Assembly (NCBI GenBank): GCA_023212645.1 | Contig: JALBYC010000009.1 | Coordinates: forward strand, 186,001 to 250,000 | Source of the DNA: Farysia itapuensis | Lineage: Eukaryota; Basidiomycota; Ustilaginomycetes; Ustilaginales; Ustilaginaceae | Reading direction: 5' to 3' | DNA: 64,000 nucleotides | In this document: in pieces, positions 10,726 to 20,316 of the stretch | Layout: every line of letters begins with the position of its first letter | How positions within the stretch are numbered: position 1 is the stretch's first letter | The notes under the pieces: model-generated | Told to the model about the DNA's origin: nothing | The model's input: only the letters and a program-made list of their open reading frames with translations | The model's database searches: none | Position numbers and translations under genes: made by a program

Positions 10726-11056
10726 CGCGACTTTTCTGGTTCAAAAGAGAGAAAAAAAGACTCGGTAGTCGGTACGTCATGCAAAGCCCAAGTTCGCGTA
10801 GTTTTAAGGAGAGTATTTCCGAGTTTTGGTGATAATGCAAGAGCGTCCCACTCCGCGGAGGCCGGTTTGCAGAGTGACTGAGTGACTCAAATTTGAGCGT
10901 GTGGGAACGAGTTGATTTGGGCCACAAGTAGACTCCGCTCCTTGGGCAGCTTACCGCTCTTGGCTCTTTAAGATTTGCGTGCTTGTTCTAGCCTACCTTC
11001 CTCTCATACACGACGACGTCGGTTCATGGGTGTGGGAGCAAGACCACCTCGCAAAC
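10726..11056. promoter_or_regulatory. Promoter/5' region of the Zn2Cys6 regulator
   Basis: 331 bases between the lipase stop codon and the regulator ATG. It holds a TGACTCA site at 10883-10889 overlapping the perfect 12-bp palindrome CTCAAATTTGAG at 10886-10897. No convincing TATA box. Confidence 0.45.
10883..10897. promoter_or_regulatory. AP-1/Gcn4-like TGACTCA fused to the palindrome CTCAAATTTGAG
   Basis: TGACTCA is the consensus half-pair for Gcn4/AP-1-type bZIP factors. It overlaps a perfect inverted repeat. Fourteen of 15 bases recur upstream of the aminotransferase at 17261-17275, so a shared regulator is possible. Binding is inferred. Confidence 0.35.
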
Positions 11057-14000
11057 ATGTATGGCTCCGGATCCACGTCACAGCCCCCATATGCGCCCTT
11101 GAATCTGGCCCCTTACGAATCGGTCAACTCCGGCTACGCAGCTCAGACAGAGTCTTTGACCGGCAGGAGTAAGCAATCTTCCCCAACTCAGATAAGCAAG
11201 GCGGACAACTACACGAACGCTGCTGCGGACCAGTCTGTCGATGCCAATGACGATGACGGCGATGGAGGAGGCAAGAGACGGAGGGTTCAGCGCGCCTGTG
11301 ACACCTGTCGAAAGAAAAAGATTCGCTGCGACGGACTGCAGCCAGAAAAGGGTGCCTGTACCAACTGCGCCAGCTATGGCTACGAATGCACTTTTGTCGA
11401 TGCTGCAAGAAAACGAGCGCCGCCGAGAAGCTATGTAGAGGCACTCGAGGCCAGAATGGTCAGGATGGAGAGTCTGCTTGAAACTCTAGCTCCAGGTGTT
11501 GACTTTACCGCTCGCATAGGCAAACCTGTCCGCAGGCCAGATAGTAAAGGGGACGAAGAAGAGCAAGTCAAGACTGAACCAGGTCTTGACGCTGTTAAGA
11601 ACGGATCACCCGCGACCACCTCCTCGCAACAGGAAGTTGCGTTGAGACTAAGTCGCTCAGAAAGCATATGTGATCCAGCTGACGCTGGGCGTCTCAGCAA
11701 GTGGATGTCACCAGCGCACGAAAAGACAAGGACCGGCTCCGAGCTAAGTCAATACAACACGGACGAGGAATCGGAAGACGATATAGGTTTCATCGAGGCT
11801 GGCCTGACCGCGACTCATATAGGCGCGCAGCCCGGTCAAAGTTCCCTTTGGCCTCTCGGCGGTAACGCTGAGCGCTTCATCGTCAGTGACAAGAGTCAGC
11901 TGCAAGGGCCTCGCAAACAAGCACAGGTGCACAAATTTATCGGCAAAGCAAGTTCTATGCACGTCTTGCCCCTCATTGAGAAACTTAGCAGCAAGAATTC
12001 AGACGACCTTGGCCTCTACCCGAAAGGCGCTCGTCCAGAGTTCTGGAACTTGCCTTCCGGCTTGTTGGATGCTCCTGCTGACCCTGCGCTTGTTATGAGC
12101 ATGTGGCCAGAGGACGATCTTGCAAATCTCCTCCTTGACGCCTACTTCAAACGTGCAAATCGCGATTTCCCAGTCGTAAATGAGTCTCAGTATCGACACG
12201 AGTACACGCAAATGCCCGAGCTACGACGAGACCCTGAATGGCTCGCGTTGTCATTCACCATCTTCATGGTTGCCAGTCACTATGTGATGGACGACCGAGT
12301 CAGGGCGAATCCTGCCGATTCTCACAGCAGAGGCCTGCAATGGTGGCATGCATCAAAGACATTGGCCTGGCGCAACTCTCAATACGAAAAGCCGCTGTGG
12401 CGTATCCAGACAATGTTGCTGAGCACCTTATTCCAAATTGGTACTCCCATCTCTGCTTCGGCAGCCTGGAATGTTCTCGGTTTCGCCATCCGCCTCCTGC
12501 TCGATATTGGCGCGCACCGCAAGCAGACAGCTCGAAAGCTTGGCTTGTCACGCGTAGAAGAGGAGTCGTACAAACGTGTCTTTTGGGTTGCATACAGCCT
12601 TGATCGAGAGTGTTCGGCGGGCTTTGGGCGTCCAGTGATGCTCCAAGACGAAGATATCGATCTAGAGTTGCCTCTGGAGATCGATGATCACATACTGTTC
12701 AACACGCCAGACAACGAGCCGCTTCCGACGCAGCCAGCAAACCAGCCTGCTGCCATCAGCGGGTTCCTGTGCTCTCTGCGTCTCGACGAGCTCGTTGGGC
12801 GAACACTCAAGATGGTCTACGCACTTCACAAAACGAAAGTGCGGTATGGATACTACGGCAAAGAGTGGGACGAAAGGATTGTCATGGAGATTGATGCTGC
12901 TCTCAATAGGTGGCTCGAGACAGTTCCTGAACATCTGCGGTACGATCCGCACGAGCCGGACGACGAATGGCTGATGCAATCATCGATTTTGTACGCCAAG
13001 TACTACAACTGCCAGATCCTAGTGCACAGGCCCTATATCCCAGCTCGCAAGTCCAGTAACGAGTTCTCCATCCTCAACTTTCCATCTCTGGCTATCTGCA
13101 CAAACGCAGCCCGTAGCATCAGCCATCTCGTTTCCAACCTCAAGGACCGAAATTTGCACAATACCGTCGGTGTCTCTATCGCTTTCAGGTCTTCAGCTGC
13201 GTCGGGTATTCTTTTGATGGTCATTTGGGGTGCCAAACGCAATGGTGGACGTGTGTCGAGCTCTGCCTCGACAGATCTGCGACGCTCGATCGATGTCTTG
13301 AAAGCTATGGAGAGCCAATGGCAGGTTTGCGGCAAGCTGGTCGACGTGCTCGAATCTCTGATTGCTTCCACACATCTATCAGTACCCAACCAGGTGCTAC
13401 CTGATCAAGGGCATAAGCGATCCAGGGACGGGAACGACATCAGCGAACCGTCGATGATCACCTATCATCCGCCTGTTTCCTCATTCAACCAAAGCGGTGA
13501 TGGTGACAGGCAAACCAAGGGTATGAGGGCAGGATCCTTTACCGCTAACAGTGTACAGAGTCTGCGTCGAGGTTCGCGAACCCTTCCGCTGTCGACTCAG
13601 CAGCTTGCCTCGATGGCCGGTGATTCCAGCACTGAGGAATCTCCATCCTCGTCTGGAGAGACTTCCTCCTGGAACCCAATGCTGAACACGACGCAAACCT
13701 CGCCTGCCCTTCAAAGCCAGGTAGAAGACATGTTTGGATCTTTGGGCCCCATGACCCCTCAGCAAGGGCGTCAGCATCGCTTTCCGTCTCTCAGCGGATC
13801 TAGCGGTGTTCCAGCAACATTTTCCTTTGGCATGCTAACTCCATCCGTGCTCAACTGGCCGGCTGGCACCGCTCAACCTGGCACGGAGTATGACTATCTT
13901 CACGGTCCTCATTCTCAGGCTGCCCTCCAGCCGGCCATTCCTGCCGTCACTCCGTCGCTGTTTGACAACTTCAGCTTCCCCGGTGCTGACCCAACCAGCA

Positions 14001-14248
14001 GTACAGGTCCTGTGCCAGACTTTGCCAACTTTTCGTTTGACAACAACTACAATCATCAATCGGCTGCCCCGCCTGCTGGTGACCCCCTCATGGGCAGCGA
14101 CCCGATGGCTGCCTCTACGGGCGACACGCCATCGTCCGACGGCGGCAACATTGCGAACTACGCGTTCGAGCTACTGCAGAAGCAGAGCTTGTGGGTGCTC
14201 GACGATGAATCTTTCAACGCGCTACAACGTCAGAACGGACGTTACTAG
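11057..14248 (+). CDS. Zn(II)2Cys6 fungal-specific transcription factor
   Basis: 1063 residues, no intron. The binuclear zinc cluster is Cys81, 84, 91, 101, 104 and 111 (CDTCRKKKIRCDG then CTNC), preceded by the basic KRRRVQRA. A short coiled coil follows (YVEALEARMVRMESLLETL), which normally mediates dimerisation. The middle (about 340-620) has the fungal_trans fold, including RVFWVAYSLDRECSAGFGRP. The last 300 residues are Ser/Gln/Pro-rich, like an activation domain. The target pathway cannot be read from sequence. The ATG at 11057 (context GCAAACATG) was chosen because the longer frame begins with GTG. Neighbouring lipase and reductase genes could be targets, but that is speculation. Confidence 0.9.
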   Translation: MYGSGSTSQPPYAPLNLAPYESVNSGYAAQTESLTGRSKQSSPTQISKADNYTNAAADQSVDANDDDGDGGGKRRRVQRACDTCRKKKIRCDGLQPEKGACTNCASYGYECTFVDAARKRAPPRSYVEALEARMVRMESLLETLAPGVDFTARIGKPVRRPDSKGDEEEQVKTEPGLDAVKNGSPATTSSQQEVALRLSRSESICDPADAGRLSKWMSPAHEKTRTGSELSQYNTDEESEDDIGFIEAGLTATHIGAQPGQSSLWPLGGNAERFIVSDKSQLQGPRKQAQVHKFIGKASSMHVLPLIEKLSSKNSDDLGLYPKGARPEFWNLPSGLLDAPADPALVMSMWPEDDLANLLLDAYFKRANRDFPVVNESQYRHEYTQMPELRRDPEWLALSFTIFMVASHYVMDDRVRANPADSHSRGLQWWHASKTLAWRNSQYEKPLWRIQTMLLSTLFQIGTPISASAAWNVLGFAIRLLLDIGAHRKQTARKLGLSRVEEESYKRVFWVAYSLDRECSAGFGRPVMLQDEDIDLELPLEIDDHILFNTPDNEPLPTQPANQPAAISGFLCSLRLDELVGRTLKMVYALHKTKVRYGYYGKEWDERIVMEIDAALNRWLETVPEHLRYDPHEPDDEWLMQSSILYAKYYNCQILVHRPYIPARKSSNEFSILNFPSLAICTNAARSISHLVSNLKDRNLHNTVGVSIAFRSSAASGILLMVIWGAKRNGGRVSSSASTDLRRSIDVLKAMESQWQVCGKLVDVLESLIASTHLSVPNQVLPDQGHKRSRDGNDISEPSMITYHPPVSSFNQSGDGDRQTKGMRAGSFTANSVQSLRRGSRTLPLSTQQLASMAGDSSTEESPSSSGETSSWNPMLNTTQTSPALQSQVEDMFGSLGPMTPQQGRQHRFPSLSGSSGVPATFSFGMLTPSVLNWPAGTAQPGTEYDYLHGPHSQAALQPAIPAVTPSLFDNFSFPGADPTSSTGPVPDFANFSFDNNYNHQSAAPPAGDPLMGSDPMAASTGDTPSSDGGNIANYAFELLQKQSLWVLDDESFNALQRQNGRY

Positions 14249-14399
14249 TCCTACATCGCGGCCTACACAGGCTTCCTCTTTACCACCCCTCACTTGACTC
14301 CCTCGGCTCGGTTATGGCCATTCTTGGCCGCGTCACCTTAGATCGCTCATTGTGTACACAGTGTAAGATAAGAATCATTCGTTGAACTTATCGGCGTGC

Positions 14400-15626
14400 T
14401 TAGATGACAAAGACGCGAGTCCTGCGTAGACCACCTGGCCCACCCGAGCCACGTAGACCGGCAGTGAGCGCCGCCCTGCCGCGCTGAAGTTTGGCAAATG
14501 CTTCCTGAATATGCGCCGATGTCAAAGGCAGCTCGATTGAGGGTGGTACTGTGAAGAGGGTGCAAAACTCGTCGTCGGCTGCTTTGGATTCGGTGGTTTC
14601 GTCTGCTGTGGTGGATGTATCTGGTGGATGGGTGGATTTGGACGCTTCAGGCTGAGTGGTTGTGTCTGACTGGTCTTTTGGTTTTTTGGACAAAGGCGCG
14701 GCACTTGCGTCGTGGGTTGCTTTGCGTTTGGCAGCCTGTTGTTGTTGCTGTTGCTGTTGCTGCTGCTGTTGTTCTTCGGCTCGAGAGCGGAGTCGTTGCT
14801 GTTCCTCGAGCGATTTCTTGATGGCTACTGCGTTGATGCAGAGTTCGCGTACGACTTCAAAGGCGAGAAAGCCGAGGATGTCGACAATGTCGTCGTTGGG
14901 TTTGACGTCGAGGTAGGCGTTGGCGTTGATAAATTCGCGGAAGCGTTTGGCTTTGCGAAAGGTGAAGCTGGCCTGTCTGCATTCCGAGTAGTGGACGTAT
15001 TCCTCGCGGGTCATGCGACGTGTTGCTTCGTCTGCGTCCTTGAGACGCTGCATTGAGTCTTCGTGTGCTTCCAGGTCGTCTTCGTCCTCTTCGTCCTCTC
15101 CATCGGCGTTGGGAAGCGACATGAGATGCTCCGAGTAGACTGACGAGATCTCCCACGGCAGACGAATCTTGATCTTGGTAGCCTTCATGCTCGGTCCATC
15201 CATCGCGCTTGGATCATCCATGGCATCCATCTCTGGTGCAGGTCCAGCGCCAGAATCACCCGAGTCCTTGGCATTCTTGCGCACGTCTTTCCAACTCAAG
15301 TAGGTACGCAGTCGGTTGACTTTGGCGCGATCATACCTGATCAGGAAGATCAAGTCTTCCGGCGAAAGGTACTTGGACCCTCGACGCTGCGCTAAGCGTC
15401 GAGACTGAATGATCATCTCAATGACCTGTGTTCGTACAATGTCTTCCACCAGGCGTGTCACGTCCGCTGAAGGATCTACTACGTCGGCAAAGACAAACAT
15501 CATTTGCGCGATTTCCACCTGGTAGCGGTACTCGGGCGCTGCTACTTCGTTGGTATCGCCCTCAGCACTAGGAAAAGCAGCCTGTGAGGGCAGCACGCTG
15601 CTCCCTGCAGTCGCCGCCTTCGACAT
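14400..15626 (-). CDS. SPT3: SAGA complex subunit SPT3
   Basis: 408 residues from the ATG at 15626 (MSKAATAG; the longer frame starts with GTG). The N-terminal histone fold is highly conserved: YRYQVEIAQMMFVFADV, VEDIVRTQVIEMI, RRGSKYLSPEDLIFLIR, then KVNRLRTYLSWKDVRKNAK. A second histone-fold half lies around YSECRQASFTFRKAKRFREF. SPT3 pairs two histone folds in one chain and helps SAGA deliver TBP to promoters. A 12-Gln run and a Lys/Ser/Thr-rich disordered stretch lie before the C-terminal SIELPLTSAHIQEAF segment. Its promoter is shared with the divergent reductase gene, 268 bases apart. Confidence 0.94.
   Translation of the reverse strand: MSKAATAGSSVLPSQAAFPSAEGDTNEVAAPEYRYQVEIAQMMFVFADVVDPSADVTRLVEDIVRTQVIEMIIQSRRLAQRRGSKYLSPEDLIFLIRYDRAKVNRLRTYLSWKDVRKNAKDSGDSGAGPAPEMDAMDDPSAMDGPSMKATKIKIRLPWEISSVYSEHLMSLPNADGEDEEDEDDLEAHEDSMQRLKDADEATRRMTREEYVHYSECRQASFTFRKAKRFREFINANAYLDVKPNDDIVDILGFLAFEVVRELCINAVAIKKSLEEQQRLRSRAEEQQQQQQQQQQQQAAKRKATHDASAAPLSKKPKDQSDTTTQPEASKSTHPPDTSTTADETTESKAADDEFCTLFTVPPSIELPLTSAHIQEAFAKLQRGRAALTAGLRGSGGPGGLRRTRVFVI
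14736..14771 (-). repeat. CAA/CAG tract encoding 12 glutamines in SPT3
   Basis: Twelve consecutive CAA or CAG codons on the minus strand, inside the disordered part of SPT3. Mixed codons make it less slippage-prone than a pure CAG run, but length variation between strains is likely. Confidence 0.9.
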
Positions 15627-15842
15627 TGCGTATATTGTCCCAATTCGCCTGGGGTGAGTTGATGGTGCGCGGAGACACACACTCTCATATCGAATCGGGA
15701 CGCGGGCACCGAGAATTCCGGAAACTTCGAAACTTGAACTAGAATCATGTTAGGCCAGTGAACTTGACGTCGGCAATGCAATTCTTTCGTCATATGCAAA
15801 AGAGACAGCCGCTGTCAGAACAAAGCGTAAACGCAATGCTTA

Positions 15843-15850
15843 CTATATAA
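15843..15850 (+). promoter_or_regulatory. TATA box of the MDR reductase gene
   Basis: CTATATAAGC lies about 45-50 bases before the ATG at 15895. Sequence match only; it is the clearest TATA box in the window. Confidence 0.6.
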
Positions 15851-15894
15851 GCACCATTCGACGATCCGGGAAAGAATCCCTCACAGTAAAAAGC

Positions 15895-17015
15895 ATGACG
15901 AACAAGGCAGTACGGGTTACAAGAGCTGATGGCGCAAAGGTCGTAACTCTCCCCCAGCTGCCCTCAGCCGCTGATCTTGGAGCAGATGAGGTGCTCATCA
16001 AGAACGTCGCCGTCGCCTCGAATCCCAAGGATTGGAAACTAGCGCAATACGGTGTGTTTGAAGGCATCGAGGGTAACGATGTTGCTGGTCACATAGCAGC
16101 CGTTGGCTCTTCAGTCAAGTCTCTCGCTGTTGGAGACAGGGTGATTGCGTTCACCCGCATGGCGACGCACGACAAGTACGGTGCATACCAGGCATACACT
16201 GTCGCACCGTCCTGGACCACAGTCAAGCTCGCGAACAACCTCTCGCTCGAAGAAGGCGCGACAGTACCTCTTGCTGCCATTACGGCCTTTGTCGGTCTGT
16301 TTGACAAGCTAGGCCTGCCTGAGCCTAGCGCGTCAGGAGCTGCCCCATTTTGGACTCAAGAGCATGTGGTATTGATCTGGGGAGCGAGCTCTTCTGTCGG
16401 GAGCTACGTCGTGCAGCTGTCGCGAATTGCAGGCTTCCATATTATTGCCGTCGCTGGAGCTGCTCGCGAAGCTGTTCATGCCCTTGGCGTGCCCAGAGAA
16501 CAGATTGTGGACTACAGGGAAAGCGAAGATCAAGTGATTGCCAACATCAAGAAGGCTGCAGGAGATAAAGCGATCAAATATGGCTACGATGCCATTTCCA
16601 CATCTAATACGATCGAGACCATGCTGAAAGTCCTCAGCTCCGGCAGCAAGGTTACCACAGTGTTGGCGACAAAATACGACGAAGACGGGGCGAAAAAGGA
16701 GCTCCAAAGTCAAAAGGGCATCTCACTTGACCGGACTTTGTGTGGAGCGGTGCACAACGACAAAAAGGACTTGGGCGAACGCTGGTTCAAGCAGATCGGC
16801 AACTGGCTCGGCGAAGGTAGATTCAAGCCAAATACGGTTCAAATCGTCGAAGGTGGCTTGAACGGCATCCCGGACGGTCTGAAGCTTCTGGAGGAGAACA
16901 AGATCAGCAACAAGAAGCTAGTGGGTGAGTAGACTCCGAGCAAAGAGGTCGTGAACGAGTACGGCTGCTGACCTCTTATCTCTTCCTTACAGCTCGAATT
17001 TCGGACACTTTTTGA
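15895..17015 (+). CDS. Medium-chain (zinc-free MDR) dehydrogenase/enoyl-reductase-like protein, two exons
   Basis: Exons 15895-16924 and 16993-17015 give 350 residues. Without splicing the frame would end at KKLVGE. The 68-base intron (donor GTGAGT, branch GCTGAC, acceptor CAG) replaces that end with KLVARISDTF, the usual family ending, so the 23-base last exon is credible. The N-terminal GroES-like domain includes VASNPKDWK and EGIEGNDVAGHIAAVG. The Rossmann domain has WGASSSVGSYVVQL. The cysteine/histidine ligands of zinc alcohol dehydrogenases are missing, so it belongs to the ToxD/quinone-oxidoreductase-like NADPH enzymes found in fungal secondary and detoxifying metabolism. Substrate unknown. 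It has its own TATA box. Confidence 0.85.
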
Positions 17016-17260
17016 GCCAATTTACGTCCAAGACAGTAAAAGAAAACGGATAGATACGTAAATGTAATCTCAGGCTTCTGCCAGCATCTCTCTACGAGCA
17101 TTCCTCCCACGCGCGCAAGGGTCGAAGACAGGTTCAGCCGTATCTTTATTAGTTTGACAGAGATACGAGGTATCCGGTAAAGCCGAGGACCACGCGTCAA
17201 GGATTTGCGTTTTTCTTTTTTATGATTTTCATTCCGACTTGGACGCCGTTGGCGAATGAA

Positions 17261-17275
17261 TGACTCCAATTTGAG
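17261..17275. promoter_or_regulatory. TGACTC-CAATTTGAG element upstream of the aminotransferase
   Basis: It differs by one base in 15 from the element upstream of the Zn2Cys6 gene (10883-10897). It lies about 70 bases before the ATG. The TGACTC core would suit Cpc1/Gcn4-type control of amino-acid genes. This is an inference from sequence only. Confidence 0.35.
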
Positions 17276-17344
17276 TGAGTACCGCGTAGGAATAAATAGA
17301 GTCGACCGAGCGTGCTCCTCGTCCTTCTTCCACCCGAGATCAAC

Positions 17345-18571
17345 ATGCCTGCTCCAACAAGCATGCAATCAGCGCCCGTAGTCAACGGAAATGGGGCCGG
17401 TCCCTCACTTGCGCCACTCAATGCCGACCTGTTGCAGGTGACGCTGAATGAGGCCGCACCACCGCCCAACTTTGACAACCTCGTCTTTGGCCACAAGTTT
17501 TCGCCTCACATGCTCACCGTCCCGTGGAACAAGCTGACCGGTTGGGGCACACCTGAGATCAAGCCATATGGACCGCTCTCTATCTCGCCCGCAGCACCCG
17601 TGCTACACTATGCCAGTGGACTGTTTGAGGGCATGAAGGCATATCGCTCGCCTGATGGTAGTGGCAAGATTCGCCTGTTTCGACCCGACAAGAACATGCA
17701 GAGAATGAACAGGTCAGCCGCCCGTGCTGGTCTGCCAACGTTTGAGGCGGACGAATTCATCAAGCTGATCAAAGCGCTTGTGCGTCTCGACCGCGATTAC
17801 GTACCCGCGGAGCCTGGTCAGACTCTGTACCTCCGACCTACCATGATTGGCACTCCTGACAGTCTCGGCATGGGTGTGCCGGGCGAGGCGCTACTCTACT
17901 GTATCTGCAGCCCCGTGGGCAACTATTACTCGTCAGGGGCCGGCTCTAAGCCCGTGAGCTTACTCGCACGTACCGACGTCGTCCGCGCATGGCCTGGCGG
18001 TACGGGATGCTACAAGCTTGCCGCTAACTACGCCGGCGCCACCCAGCCAGCTATGGAGGCTCAGCTGCTCGGATACCATCAAGTCCTCTGGCTCTTTGGC
18101 CAAGATCGTCAGCTGACCGAAGTTGGCGCTATGAACCTGTTTGTCGTCTTCCGCGACCAATCATCCGACTCCGACACAGCCAAGTACGAAATCGCCACGG
18201 CCGGGCTGGAAGACGGGACCATCCTGCCCGGTGTCACAAGAGACTCTATCCTCGCGCTCCTACGATCCTACCAAGCTGGAAACGTGCAGATCGAAGGCCT
18301 CCCCCACCCGGCCAACATCTCTGTCTCTGAACGCAAAGTCACGATGGACGAGATCATCGACCGCTCGGAGCAGGGACAAATTTCGGAAATCTTTGGCTCC
18401 GGCACGGCAGCCGTCGTGTGCAGCGTAGACAAGATCGGCTTTGAAGGTCAGGACATCATGATCCCGATTGAAAAGGATGGAATGGGCACATTCATGCGGA
18501 CCATGCTCCGCGAAATCACCGGCAGACAGTGGGGTATCATTCCCTGCCCTGAGTGGAGTGCCGTCTGCTAA
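17345..18571 (+). CDS. Branched-chain amino-acid aminotransferase
   Basis: 408-residue fold-type IV PLP enzyme that interconverts Leu/Ile/Val and their 2-oxo acids (EC 2.6.1.42). Visible landmarks are HYASGLFEGMKAYR, LYLRPTMIGT, and the PLP lysine K224 in GCYKLAANYAG. EIFGSGTAAVV and the C-terminal WGIIPCPEWSAV complete the pattern. The N-terminus (MPAPTSMQSAPVVNGNG) does not look like a strong mitochondrial presequence, so a cytosolic enzyme is more likely than the mitochondrial paralogue. The ATG at 17345 is the first in a frame that otherwise opens with GTG. The promoter has an AATAAATAG stretch at about 17290 and the TGACTC element. It ends 90 bases from the convergent transporter gene. 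Confidence 0.94.
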   Translation: MPAPTSMQSAPVVNGNGAGPSLAPLNADLLQVTLNEAAPPPNFDNLVFGHKFSPHMLTVPWNKLTGWGTPEIKPYGPLSISPAAPVLHYASGLFEGMKAYRSPDGSGKIRLFRPDKNMQRMNRSAARAGLPTFEADEFIKLIKALVRLDRDYVPAEPGQTLYLRPTMIGTPDSLGMGVPGEALLYCICSPVGNYYSSGAGSKPVSLLARTDVVRAWPGGTGCYKLAANYAGATQPAMEAQLLGYHQVLWLFGQDRQLTEVGAMNLFVVFRDQSSDSDTAKYEIATAGLEDGTILPGVTRDSILALLRSYQAGNVQIEGLPHPANISVSERKVTMDEIIDRSEQGQISEIFGSGTAAVVCSVDKIGFEGQDIMIPIEKDGMGTFMRTMLREITGRQWGIIPCPEWSAVC

Positions 18572-18660
18572 ACTCGATAAACTCACGCGCATAACCGTAG
18601 ACTTATTCACATGCACAAATAGACCCTTCTTTTTCAACAACATCGTTACTGGCAATACCA

Positions 18661-20316
18661 CTAGATCGTGTATCGAAAGTATGGGCTGTCTTCGCCGCGC
18701 AGCATGACGTCCAATTTGCGGCTCTCCAGCTCCGCTCTAGAAAGCTTGGACTCTGGATCGGGATGAGTTTCGGGCTCGAGTTGGCCGTTGGACTGGTGCA
18801 AATGCTGTTCGAGATGCGACATGTTTCCCTGTTTTCGATCTCTTTGTCTGTTGATTAGCCAGAATGCCGTGCTGGTACCTGCAGAAACGAGCACGCCAAA
18901 CAAGAGCAATCCTCCGCTCGTTGCTGTACCTTTGACGTAAAAGGGAGCGTCTTTTGCCGGAAAGAGATGGGTTCCTAGCAGAGGGCCGCACTGTCCGATT
19001 GTTGCAAAGATGACGAGACCCAGACCCTTCTTCGACTCGCTGGCTTGATTGGACATTAACCACATGTAAAGCATAGGGATGAAGGGGAACAGTCCGTTCA
19101 CCACCAGCCATACGGCAACGTAGCGGGCGGCCGTTGAGCGCAAGGTGGCCAGCATCATGTAGCCCACTGAGCCTACGATGAGCAGAAGAGTGCAGACAGG
19201 CCCTCGAATCTGCCACTTGTCCGTCAACCAGCAAGACAGAAGCGATACAATGAACGCCAACACGTACGGAGGAGCCGACAAACCTTGTGCGCGAATGCTG
19301 CCGTAACCCATCTCGGAGATGAGGGTGGGAAGGTAGACTGGGATACTGGAATACCCGACATTGATGATGAAGAAGAGAATGGCGGTAATATAAGACATTG
19401 GATCCGTAAAAGCGGCAGCTGCCTTGTTCCAATTGACTTGTTGGCGCATTGCAGACTTGAAAGTAGGGGGAGAAGCATCTGGATCGGCTTCGGGCGGCGG
19501 CGGACGAAACAGTCTTGCTTCCGCAATCAGTTTCTGTCGCTCGTTCAGGAATGAAGCAGATTGAATGCTGTTGGGCAACAGAAAGTAGGCGACTGGGACC
19601 ATGAGGAGGGTGGGAACGCCTTCTATGAGAAAGAGCAAACGCCATGATTCCAGTGCAGTATGTGCATGGACGAGACCGTAGGCTATCGAGCCGGCAATGG
19701 CAGCAGAGATGGCACCGCTGGCTACAAAGATGGCGAATCGGAGACCTATCTCAGTCTTGGGATAGAAGAAAGACATGTACAGGGCTACGCCGGTGCCGTA
19801 GCCTGCTTCCGAAATGCCGAGGAATAGACGAGCTACCATCATACCAGCCCAATTCGTCGTGGCTGCCTGGCATACGCCTGCAACGCCCCAGACAAAGACA
19901 CAGATGGACACCCATAGTCGAGGAGGAAGTAGCTTGTATGCAAACACCTGGAACTGGAAAATGATATAGGCAATGTAGAAGATGGTCAAAAGCCACTGGA
20001 ATTGCGCGTCTGACATGTTGAGATCCTTTGGCATGCCTGCAGTCTTAGCGTTGCCAATGTTGGAACGATCGAGGAGTGCGACAAGGTAGAGTAGGAAGGA
20101 AATTACGACAATGCGGGCGTCGAGCTTTCTCCGTATGGCGAGCTCCTCTTCATCGGTCCACCATTTTGAGAACTTGGCCGTGAATGCTGCCGAGCCCGCT
20201 ACGAGATCTGGATTGTAAGGAGTCTTTGAGAGTGCCTTGTCTGTCATGTTGATTTGTGCGTCCTTCTCGACAGAGATTGCCTCGAAGGAGCCATTACTTG
20301 AGACGACGTCTGTCAT
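18661..20316 (-). CDS. MFS transporter of the ACS (allantoate/nicotinate permease-like) family
   Basis: 551 residues with about 12 hydrophobic segments between residue 70 and 500. Diagnostic motifs are LDARIVVISFLLYLVALLDRSNIGNAKTAG around the first membrane helix, MVARLFLGISEAGYGTGV, and WRLLFLIEGVPTLLM before the central loop, all typical of the anion:cation symporter family (Dal5, Tna1, Vht1 types). Likely plasma-membrane, proton-coupled uptake of a small organic anion such as nicotinate, allantoate or a vitamin. The exact substrate cannot be read. N- and C-terminal tails are hydrophilic. The ATG at 20316 is the natural start (MTDVVSSNGSF). Its upstream region is the long intergenic stretch shared with UDP-glucose dehydrogenase. 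Confidence 0.9.
   Translation of the reverse strand: MTDVVSSNGSFEAISVEKDAQINMTDKALSKTPYNPDLVAGSAAFTAKFSKWWTDEEELAIRRKLDARIVVISFLLYLVALLDRSNIGNAKTAGMPKDLNMSDAQFQWLLTIFYIAYIIFQFQVFAYKLLPPRLWVSICVFVWGVAGVCQAATTNWAGMMVARLFLGISEAGYGTGVALYMSFFYPKTEIGLRFAIFVASGAISAAIAGSIAYGLVHAHTALESWRLLFLIEGVPTLLMVPVAYFLLPNSIQSASFLNERQKLIAEARLFRPPPPEADPDASPPTFKSAMRQQVNWNKAAAAFTDPMSYITAILFFIINVGYSSIPVYLPTLISEMGYGSIRAQGLSAPPYVLAFIVSLLSCWLTDKWQIRGPVCTLLLIVGSVGYMMLATLRSTAARYVAVWLVVNGLFPFIPMLYMWLMSNQASESKKGLGLVIFATIGQCGPLLGTHLFPAKDAPFYVKGTATSGGLLLFGVLVSAGTSTAFWLINRQRDRKQGNMSHLEQHLHQSNGQLEPETHPDPESKLSRAELESRKLDVMLRGEDSPYFRYTI

Noticed and set aside
18737..19645. 302-codon ORF in another frame of the MFS transporter gene
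   Set aside because: Same strand, shifted frame; composition (many Ser, Arg, His, Cys) is typical of a frame shadow.
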